Source of the DNA: Methanosarcinaceae archaeon
Lineage (GTDB): Archaea; Halobacteriota; Methanosarcinia; Methanosarcinales; Methanosarcinaceae
Direction of reading: 5' to 3'
Assembly (NCBI GenBank): GCA_028690255.1
Contig: JAQVBP010000175.1
Span: 1 to 5,408, forward strand
DNA length: 5,408 nt
In this document: one piece after another, positions 1-5,408 of the stretch
How the letters are laid out: each line of letters begins with the position of its first letter
Position numbering within the stretch: the first letter of the stretch is position 1
Position numbers and translations under genes: made by a program
The notes under the pieces: model-generated
The model's input: only the letters and a program-made list of their open reading frames with translations
Told to the model about the DNA's origin: nothing
Databases searched by the model: none

Positions 1-8
1 TCCGGAAA

Positions 9-1130
9 TTAACTCGAAATTCCGTTATACCACCTGTTCACATACTCGATAAGCTTGCTACCCGTCAGCCTTTCACTCGACGGTCCGATCCTTATAAAAA
101 ACTCTTCATCATTATTGGAAGATTTCAGGAAAACCGCTTCATCGCTTTTCCGGCAGTCGATTTCCAGGACTTTCCTGCCGTTTACCGGCACAAGGCTGTA
201 TTCGATAAGGGGGGAGTAGGCCAGGCCTATACGCTGCTTGATGAGCTGCTTGAAGTGAAGAAGGAATTTGTCTTCGTTGGGAAAGCCGTCGGTTTCGATT
301 CCAAGGACCTCTCCGTCGTTTGAAACTCCCACCAGGAGCACGCCCCCGTCGGTATTCAGGTAGGCAACAATGGTCTTTAGAACGGCGTGTTCGATCTCTT
401 TATCGGGTTTTCCGGTCATGAGGTTCAGACGCAGCGTGGACTTGAATTCCAGCTTTTTGCTCTCTCCCCTGCGGATAATCTCCAGCAGGTAATCGGAATC
501 GTTGGCAAGCTGGATGGCTTCCCGGATAAGCTCGATTTTCTCTTTTATATGGGCGATATCTTTGGGGTAGGCGGAAAGCCTGTGCTCGAAAATATTGAGC
601 TGATAGACCAGTTCATCTATCAGGGCCTTGAGTTTCAGTATCTCCTCCTGGGTCTGTCGGTCAGGAAGGTAGATCATGCTGTGGGTTATGGCATTGGTAT
701 CAACTGTCGGGACAAAGATGGTCACGGCGCAGTTTCCCCCATCCCCCCCGAAATCGGCCCCTTCGCTATCTCCGGAGGCAGGCCAGGCCTGTTTCCAGAT
801 AAAACTCCTCTTTTCCCAGGCCTTGCGGATTTTCCGGCCCAGAGGACTGTTCAGGAAATCAACAAGGTAGGCAGCACTTGCCTTTTCCGGGTCAAGGCCA
901 AGCTGGATAAAGCCATGAGGGTCCAGACTCTCTTCCAGGAAGGAGAGAAGCGAATCAGTGACATGGAAACTTTCGGAAAAGGGCAGGTAAACGGCATTAT
1001 CCAGTTCCCCAAAACCATCTTCCTCATATTTCACAAAATCCGGATAATTTATCTCCAGCGCAAGTTCCGATAAGCTCGTAGGTTTCAGCCCGTACTGGCT
1101 GCATACAGTATCTATCTCTTTTTCGACCAT
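9..1130 (-). CDS. HsdS-like recognition half fused to AlbA_2 (Schlafen-type) domain protein
   Basis: Complete 373-residue gene, ATG at 1130-1128 and TAA at 11-9. Seen: residues about 40-155 resemble one target-recognition half of a type I restriction specificity subunit, with AYLVDFLNSPLGRKI at 87-101 and the proline-bounded IYLPDRQTQEEIL at 153-165. A charged coiled coil follows at about 160-208, as in HsdS spacer helices. Residues about 218-360 match the AlbA_2 putative nucleic-acid-binding domain: ESKKLEFKSTLR at 223-234 and the glycine-rich AYLNTDGGVLLVGVSNDG at 256-273. No signal peptide or membrane segment is visible, so it should be cytosolic. Known of the families: HsdS reads DNA sequence for a restriction-modification complex, while AlbA_2 occurs in regulators and defence-linked proteins annotated as ATP-binding or DNA-binding. 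Inference: a DNA- or RNA-binding accessory protein, not a functional HsdS, since only one half is present. A Gly/Asp-rich stretch at 118-133 may be a disordered insertion. Ribosome binding is weak (GGACC about 12 nt upstream). No methylase or nuclease gene is visible beside it. The AlbA_2 call is firm, the HsdS-like call moderate, the biological role unknown. Confidence 0.85.
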   Translation of the reverse strand: MVEKEIDTVCSQYGLKPTSLSELALEINYPDFVKYEEDGFGELDNAVYLPFSESFHVTDSLLSFLEESLDPHGFIQLGLDPEKASAAYLVDFLNSPLGRKIRKAWEKRSFIWKQAWPASGDSEGADFGGDGGNCAVTIFVPTVDTNAITHSMIYLPDRQTQEEILKLKALIDELVYQLNIFEHRLSAYPKDIAHIKEKIELIREAIQLANDSDYLLEIIRRGESKKLEFKSTLRLNLMTGKPDKEIEHAVLKTIVAYLNTDGGVLLVGVSNDGEVLGIETDGFPNEDKFLLHFKQLIKQRIGLAYSPLIEYSLVPVNGRKVLEIDCRKSDEAVFLKSSNNDEEFFIRIGPSSERLTGSKLIEYVNRWYNGISS

Positions 1131-1184
1131 GGATAATCTTTAGGTCCGTTGAATGATTTTTTTTCGGCTAATATCAGTTAGAAT

Positions 1185-1221
1185 TTGATATAGTTATCTT
1201 CTCCACTTACTTATAATATGT
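1185..1221 (-). promoter_or_regulatory. Candidate promoter of the HsdS/AlbA_2 gene
   Basis: Two TATA-like stretches read on the minus strand: ACTATATCAAA at about 1185-1195 and ACATATTATAAGTA at 1208-1221. With the usual archaeal spacing of about 25 bp from TATA box to transcription start, the nearer one would give a leader of roughly 30-35 nt before the ATG at 1130, and the farther one about 55 nt. Neither matches the consensus well, and no clear BRE purine pair decides between them. Confidence 0.3.
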
Positions 1222-1286
1222 TGTGACTTTAAAAACGAAAATTTGGACCTTTGGACTTTAGAGGACTCCGGGGAAGAAAACAGGAA

Positions 1287-1314
1287 GCCCATTAAATCCT
1301 AAGATTTAGCGGGT
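1287..1314. repeat. Imperfect inverted repeat (possible hairpin or operator)
   Basis: The arms TAAATC (1293-1298) and GATTTA (1303-1308) are perfect complements around a CTAA loop. Pairing continues with a T-G wobble at 1292/1309, one mismatch at 1291/1310, three C-G pairs (1288-1290 with 1311-1313) and a G-T wobble at 1287/1314. It lies mid-way between the divergent starts. No T-run follows on the plus strand, so a simple terminator is unlikely. It could be a dimeric regulator site or an RNA hairpin; chance is not excluded. Confidence 0.35.
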
Positions 1315-1476
1315 AGTTCACTCAGGGCCCGGAAAGAAAAAAAGGAATAAAAGATCAAATTTTCAACATTCGTTGATATCCTGGACAGTACGGTTAAGTT
1401 TTAAGCTTCAACACATATTCCAGATATTGTTAAATACTTCTTTAAAAATATACCTTTTACACATATATACTTTTTT

Positions 1477-1551
1477 ATGAAATTCTCTAAATCGATATAT
1501 AATTATATACCCAGGGTTTTCATGAATCCTATTCGAAAACAGGCTCTTTAG
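1477..1551 (+). other. Short upstream frame ending in an amber codon, in phase with the kinase
   Basis: An ATG at 1477 opens 24 codons that end at TAG 1549-1551; an internal ATG at 1522 would give nine codons (MNPIRKQAL). The internal ATG is preceded by AGGG at 1513-1516, a plausible short Shine-Dalgarno match. The frame is the same as that of the kinase at 1567, and only the TAG separates them. In Methanosarcinaceae UAG can be read as pyrrolysine, so this could be a leader peptide, a read-through extension of 15 or more residues, or simply chance in AT-rich promoter DNA. The ATG at 1477 overlaps the likely promoter, so only the one at 1522 is likely to be on the transcript. Confidence 0.2.
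1493..1511 (+). promoter_or_regulatory. Candidate TATA-box promoter of the sensor kinase
   Basis: The stretch GATATATAATTATATACC is the best TATA-like element upstream of the kinase. Transcription starting about 25 bp downstream, near 1525-1535, would give a leader of some 30-40 nt before the GTG at 1567. Further TATA-like elements at 1441-1453 and 1463-1470 could be alternative promoters with longer leaders. The exact start is not decidable from sequence. Confidence 0.4.
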
Positions 1552-1566
1552 TTACAGTCCCCGGGA

Positions 1567-4500
1567 GTGGTTAGGATTTATAAAGAAAGAATTGGAACAA
1601 AAACCGGCTTTTTTTTTAGAATACCGGCTGGCCGAAACTTTATCGCTATCTATAATAATGTAGAAGAACAGGCTGAACTGTTCACTGAATATTTTAGAGC
1701 AGGATTTGAAAAAAATGAATTTTGCCTGTGGATTGCGGCTGAAAGCCGGGGTATTGGAGAGATAAAAGCCCCCGGGAACGCAAGGGAAGCTGTCGATTCC
1801 TGCACTCAGCAGACCTGTTTCGAACATGTCCGATTTGAAGAAATACCGCTTGCCTCTACTTTAAAGGTGTGTGAAGAGTGTGAAGAGTGTGAAGAGTACG
1901 AGCTCCCTTCTCCTCCTGTCTCTTCTTCAGCCCTGGCAGAATTTCTGGAAAGGAAATACAAAGAGGCCCTTTCAAAAGGTTTTTCCGGGCTTCGGGTTGG
2001 CCTGGACCCTGTAATTCCCTTAAAACAAAACCCTTTTTTCCCCCATCATATAAAAAATTTCAATAAAATTCTGAATGAAAAGCTTTCCGGAAAAAAAATA
2101 GTTTCGATCTGCCTCTTTCTTTTTGAAGTCTTATCTCTTTCGGAAACTTTCGGCCTGCTGGAGAACTGCAGAGATGTGGTCACTAAAAAAGACGGAACAT
2201 GGGTCTTCCTTAAACATCTGATAAACAGGGAACCGGGCGAATGCTCCGGATATACGGTCGAATTTGAAAAAAATGAAAAAGAGCCGGAATCAAAATTATA
2301 TCCAGAAAAAAAATCTGTTTACAGAAAGAGTTCTGGCATTTTTTTCAGAAGGAAAGCAGAAAAAGGTTTTCCTGTGGAATTTGTATCGGAAAACGTGCTC
2401 CAGTTCGGGTACACTGCAGAAGACTTCACATCCGGAAAACTCGTTTATGAGGACCTCATCCATCCGGATGACCTTGAAGCCTTTCATTCCAAGCTTGCTA
2501 TCGGTGAAGATGAAGGGATTTCCTGTTTCCAGAAGGAATACCGGCTCCTGACCCGGACCGGAGAGCTCCGCTGGGTTGAAGAAATATCTTTTATCAGGCA
2601 TGATGCAAAACATGTGGCAACTTATAATAGTGTGATTATTGATATAACGGAGAGGAAAAAGGCAGTTGAAGCCCTTGAACGTTCCGAAATAAAATTCCGG
2701 ACAATATTTGATCATTCCAATGATGCGATCATCATCTATAGCATGGAGGGCAGGGTTCTTGAGGCAAATCAGGCTGCCTGCAAATGCGGGGGTTACAGCC
2801 GGGAAGAACTCCTCCAAATGTCATTTACGGACATACAATATCTCAATCTCGGAGTAGCCTCACTAAATCACATAAATATGCGTGAGTTTGCCGAATGCGG
2901 TATATTTGATATGGAATGCCTTCGCAGGGACGGGGCCTGTACCAGGCGGGAAATCAGTTATTCCATTATTGAGTATGAGGGTATGCCGGCCATGCTTTCG
3001 ATTTGCAGGGATGTAACCGAGCGCAGAAAAGCAGAGCAATTGCTTAAATATGAAAGGGACCGCGCACAGAATTTCCTTGATATCGCAGGGACAATAATTG
3101 TGGCTATTGGCCCGGATCAAAAAGTCATACTTATAAACAGGAAGGGGGCCGAGCTTTTAGGATACCCGAAGGAGGAAATTATTGGAAAGAACTGGTTTGA
3201 TACCTTCCTCCCTAAAAAGGCTCTTCGAGAAATAAAAAATATTTTTACAAACACATTGATGAACGGGAAGCCCGAAACAGTTGGATTTTTTGAAAATCTT
3301 GTATTAACCAGGACCGGAGAAGAGCGGATAGTAAAATGGCATAATATTATTTTAAGAGACGAGGCAGGCAGAATTACCGGGACGCTCAGTTCAGGAGAAG
3401 ATGTAACCGAGCGCAGAAAAGCCGAGCAGGCCTTACGGGAATCAGAGAAAAAATATCACATGCTCTTTGAAAAATCCCCTGTGGGAATATTCCACTTTGA
3501 CCGAAAGGGAAGCATCACCTACTGCAATGAAAATTTTGAAGCCATTATAGGGGGCAGTCGAAACGATATAATCGGCCTGAATTTTCGAAAGTCTTTGAAA
3601 GACGAAGAGATGAAAAAAGCTCTGGAATTAACCCTATCCGGAAAATCAGGTCATTACGAAGGAAAGTACACTTCCATCACAGGCCATAAAACCAGAAACC
3701 TTGAGGTTAATTATAGTCCGCTTTTTTCTGAAGATAAGTCCATACTGGGCGGTATCGGGATTGTTGAAGACATCAGCGAACGCAAATATGCGGAAGAAGC
3801 CCTTAGGGCCTCTGAAAGAAAGTATTCTACCCTTGTAGAAAAGGCAAATGAAGGCATTCTGATTATCCAGGACCATCTTATAAAATTTGCAAACACCGGA
3901 ATAGTCGAATTAACCGGATACACAAAAAAAGAGTTTATTGGAATTCCCTTCCCCGAGTTTGTAAGTGAGGAACACAGGGATTTATTGCTTGAGTTGCATG
4001 GAAGGAGAATTAGAAAAGACCCGGATATCCCACAGAGGTATGAAATCGACATTACCTCAAAAAATGGGAGACTGATTCCGGTTGAGTTGAACCCTTCTTT
4101 CATAGATTATGAAGGCAGGCCTGCATATATGGTAATGGTCAGGGATATTACAGACCGCAAACGTGTGGAAACTCTGCAGAAGGAGAATACCCGTTTTCTG
4201 CAAAACCTTGTTAATGCTATCTCGGCTCCGGTTTACTATAAAAACAGAAAAGGAGTTTACATGGGCTGTAACCGAGCTTTTGAAGAATTTCTGGGAATGA
4301 AGAAAGAAGATATTGTCGGAAGGGCGGCTTACGATTTTATTCCTAAAAAGGAAAGTGACAGATATTATCCGACGGATCTGGAATTAATTGACCGAAAAGG
4401 CACTCTTACCTACGAAACCCCTGTTGGCTATCCTGATGGCAGCATACACCATATGATATTTCATAAAATAGGATCAAGCGGTCTGTTAAAAGAAGACTCC

Positions 4501-5307
4501 CTGTTACTGGGGGTTATGTGGGACATCACTGAAAGAAAGGAGCTGGAAGTAAACCTCCTCAAAGCAAAAGAGGACGCTGAAGCCGCAAACCGTGCAAAAA
4601 ACGAATTCATAGCTAACACGAGTCATGAATTACGCACACCCCTGAATGCTATCATTGGTTTTTCGGAGGTTTTGCTGGAAGAGATCTCCGGTAGCCTCAA
4701 CTCAAAGCAGAAGAAGTACATCGACAATATTTCAACAAGCGGAAATTATCTCCTGAAAATTGTTAATCATTTACTGGATATTTCGAGATTAGATTGTGGG
4801 GAAATCGAACTTCGCTACGAAGTCATTTCCGTTAACGATATTATTGAAGAAACAAAAACAGTTTTGACTCCGATCCTGTCCGATAAAAATATAAGCCTGG
4901 AATTCAGGCCCGACTCCCGGCTGAAAACCATCCTGGCAGACAGGACCCTGGTCAAACAAATCCTGTACAACCTCTTCGACAACGCGGTTAAGTTTACTTC
5001 AGAAGGCGGACAGGTCATCATCAATACCTGCAGACTGGAAGGCCTGGCAGAAATAAGGGTACGGGACACCGGAATAGGCATCCCGGAAAAAGATATGAAA
5101 AACATCTTCCAGCCTTTCATACAGCTCGATTCTTCTGCAACCAGGAAATATGGGGGAGCAGGCCTGGGACTTTCTATCGTTAAAAGGTTTGTGGAATGCC
5201 ACGGCGGAAAAATCCGGGCAGAATCCACTCCCGGGGAAGGGAGCACATTTGTGTTTACCCTCCCTCTCACCCCATCCCACAAAGCAGAATCGGACCAGTT
5301 TCATTAA
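1567..5307 (+). CDS. MEDS - six PAS - HisKA - HATPase_c sensor histidine kinase
   Basis: Complete 1246-residue cytosolic sensor kinase with no membrane segment. Domains: MEDS about 1-218; PAS modules at about 250-370, 375-493, 497-623, 628-746, 751-871 and 876-997, each closing with a D-[IV]-[TS]-[ED]-R-K type linker (D359, D482, D612, D735, D860, D986); HisKA about 1010-1075 with SHELRTPLN and phospho-acceptor H1020; HATPase_c about 1120-1235 with N-box N1139, DTGIGI from D1167, and GGAGLGL at 1196-1202. All catalytic boxes are intact, so it should autophosphorylate and pass phosphate to a response regulator; it has no receiver domain of its own. MEDS is a sensory domain first described in methanogens and methylotrophs (DcmR), proposed to sense small organic compounds; here the usual GTHFCQFY-like motif is GRNFIAIY (22-29), lacking the histidine. 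Start: GTG 1567 is the only start after the in-frame TAG at 1549, and the MVR opening fits relatives; GGGA directly abuts it, so a normal Shine-Dalgarno is absent. The MEDS region and PAS2 are unusually cysteine-rich. The ligand is unknown. Confidence 0.95.
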   Translation: MVRIYKERIGTKTGFFFRIPAGRNFIAIYNNVEEQAELFTEYFRAGFEKNEFCLWIAAESRGIGEIKAPGNAREAVDSCTQQTCFEHVRFEEIPLASTLKVCEECEECEEYELPSPPVSSSALAEFLERKYKEALSKGFSGLRVGLDPVIPLKQNPFFPHHIKNFNKILNEKLSGKKIVSICLFLFEVLSLSETFGLLENCRDVVTKKDGTWVFLKHLINREPGECSGYTVEFEKNEKEPESKLYPEKKSVYRKSSGIFFRRKAEKGFPVEFVSENVLQFGYTAEDFTSGKLVYEDLIHPDDLEAFHSKLAIGEDEGISCFQKEYRLLTRTGELRWVEEISFIRHDAKHVATYNSVIIDITERKKAVEALERSEIKFRTIFDHSNDAIIIYSMEGRVLEANQAACKCGGYSREELLQMSFTDIQYLNLGVASLNHINMREFAECGIFDMECLRRDGACTRREISYSIIEYEGMPAMLSICRDVTERRKAEQLLKYERDRAQNFLDIAGTIIVAIGPDQKVILINRKGAELLGYPKEEIIGKNWFDTFLPKKALREIKNIFTNTLMNGKPETVGFFENLVLTRTGEERIVKWHNIILRDEAGRITGTLSSGEDVTERRKAEQALRESEKKYHMLFEKSPVGIFHFDRKGSITYCNENFEAIIGGSRNDIIGLNFRKSLKDEEMKKALELTLSGKSGHYEGKYTSITGHKTRNLEVNYSPLFSEDKSILGGIGIVEDISERKYAEEALRASERKYSTLVEKANEGILIIQDHLIKFANTGIVELTGYTKKEFIGIPFPEFVSEEHRDLLLELHGRRIRKDPDIPQRYEIDITSKNGRLIPVELNPSFIDYEGRPAYMVMVRDITDRKRVETLQKENTRFLQNLVNAISAPVYYKNRKGVYMGCNRAFEEFLGMKKEDIVGRAAYDFIPKKESDRYYPTDLELIDRKGTLTYETPVGYPDGSIHHMIFHKIGSSGLLKEDSLLLGVMWDITERKELEVNLLKAKEDAEAANRAKNEFIANTSHELRTPLNAIIGFSEVLLEEISGSLNSKQKKYIDNISTSGNYLLKIVNHLLDISRLDCGEIELRYEVISVNDIIEETKTVLTPILSDKNISLEFRPDSRLKTILADRTLVKQILYNLFDNAVKFTSEGGQVIINTCRLEGLAEIRVRDTGIGIPEKDMKNIFQPFIQLDSSATRKYGGAGLGLSIVKRFVECHGGKIRAESTPGEGSTFVFTLPLTPSHKAESDQFH
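1870..1896 (+). repeat. Three perfect 9-bp repeats encoding Cys-Glu-Glu
   Basis: TGTGAAGAG occurs three times in a row, exactly in frame, encoding (CEE)3 at residues 102-110 and creating C102-x2-C105-x2-C108. It sits in the loop between the two halves of the MEDS domain. Because the unit is three codons long, changes in copy number would keep the reading frame. Confidence 0.9.
3010..3038 (+). repeat. Direct repeat in PAS linkers, copy 1
   Basis: This 29-bp stretch at the end of PAS2, encoding the DVTERRKAEQ linker, recurs at 3400-3428 with differences only at the positions matching 3033 and after the copy's end. The copies are exactly 390 bp (130 codons) apart. The first 23 bases are identical, including synonymous positions, which points to module duplication or gene conversion between linkers. 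Confidence 0.8.
3400..3428 (+). repeat. Direct repeat in PAS linkers, copy 2
   Basis: Second copy, at the end of PAS3, encoding DVTERRKAEQ from D612. The PAS bodies before the two linkers differ clearly in protein sequence, so the shared DNA is limited to the linker. Confidence 0.8.
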
Positions 5308-5318
5308 GGCCGAAGGTT

Positions 5319-5345
5319 TGCTTTTTGGATCTTTTGGATCTTTTG
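5319..5345 (+). terminator. Possible T-run terminator of the kinase transcript
   Basis: A T5 run at 5322-5326 follows the kinase stop codon by 14 bp, and further T4 runs recur every 9 bp in the repeat array. Archaeal RNA polymerase stops at U-rich tracts without needing a hairpin, and no hairpin is visible. The serial T-runs could act additively; this is inference. Confidence 0.35.
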
Positions 5346-5408
5346 GATCTTTTGGATCTTTTGGATCTTTTGGATCTTTTGGATCTTTTGGATCTTTTGG
5401 ATCTTTTG
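5322..5408. repeat. 9-bp tandem repeat array (CTTTTGGAT), truncated by the window edge
   Basis: Eight perfect CTTTTGGAT units run from 5331 to 5402, followed by a partial unit to the edge and preceded by one imperfect unit with an extra T (5322-5330). The array begins only 14 bp after the kinase stop codon and its full length is not visible. Each unit junction contains GGATC, so GATC recurs every 9 bp, and each unit has a T4 run. No frame on either strand has a stop within the unit, so it could in principle be coding, but nothing supports a gene here. Confidence 0.95.

Larger units (their letters stand above)
1131..1566. other. Divergent intergenic region with promoters for both genes
   Basis: This 436-bp gap separates the two divergent starts and holds no convincing gene. 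Its left part (1131-1260) carries AT-rich promoter candidates for the minus-strand gene and two adjacent TTTGGAC-type octamers (1242-1257). Its middle (1261-1400) is mixed in composition and contains an imperfect inverted repeat at 1287-1314. Its right part (1430-1511) is strongly AT-rich with three ATATAC hexamers (1448, 1465, 1505). Short frames exist, but none looks like a protein except possibly the in-phase upstream frame described separately. The length is generous for a simple pair of archaeal promoters, so operators or a small RNA are possible but not shown. Confidence 0.7.

Noticed and set aside
387..1073. 228-codon open frame on the plus strand
   Set aside because: It lies wholly antisense to the AlbA_2-fusion gene, and its translation shows no recognisable domain, unlike the minus-strand protein.
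1131..1566. tRNA or other known structured RNA in the intergenic region
   Set aside because: No cloverleaf, no T-arm-like motif and no known riboswitch core could be found by eye; only a single short hairpin is present.
1552..1827. 91-codon minus-strand frame over the kinase start
   Set aside because: It is antisense to the MEDS domain, with no recognisable features.
2296..2817. 173-codon open frame on the minus strand
   Set aside because: It is antisense to PAS1 and PAS2 of the kinase; its translation has no recognisable domain.
4815..5304. Two overlapping minus-strand frames near the kinase end
   Set aside because: They are antisense to the conserved HATPase_c region, whose catalytic motifs clearly define the plus-strand frame.
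5322..5408. CRISPR array
   Set aside because: The units are 9 bp and directly adjoining, with no spacers.

Overview
The window looks like archaeal DNA from the Methanosarcina group (inference). The main basis is a long soluble histidine kinase that starts with a MEDS sensory domain and continues through a string of PAS domains, an architecture typical of Methanosarcinaceae. AT-rich TATA-box-like promoters, no strong Shine-Dalgarno motif at either start, and moderate GC coding sequence fit this. The species cannot be named from the sequence alone.

Layout: (1) 9-1130, minus strand, a complete 373-residue gene. It joins a type I restriction specificity (HsdS)-like target-recognition half and coiled coil to a C-terminal AlbA_2/Schlafen-type domain. 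(2) 1131-1566, a 436-bp divergent intergenic region with an imperfect hairpin, AT-rich promoter candidates facing both ways, and a short upstream reading frame. That frame is in phase with the kinase and separated from it by a single amber (TAG) codon. (3) 1567-5307, plus strand, a complete 1246-residue hybrid sensor kinase: MEDS, six PAS modules about 125 residues apart, then HisKA and HATPase_c. (4) 5308-5408, a short spacer and then a near-perfect 9-bp tandem repeat that runs off the right edge.

The two genes are divergently transcribed and need not act together. The first looks like an accessory, defence-associated or regulatory nucleic-acid-binding protein. The second is a cytosolic signalling kinase with no receiver domain and no response regulator in the window, so its partner must lie elsewhere. 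The points most worth a second look are the cysteine-rich input region of the kinase (a CxxCxxC element built from a 9-bp DNA repeat, and six cysteines in PAS2), the 9-bp GATC-containing repeat array after the kinase, the amber-separated upstream frame, and the HsdS/AlbA_2 fusion. No RNA gene, CRISPR array or insertion sequence was found.
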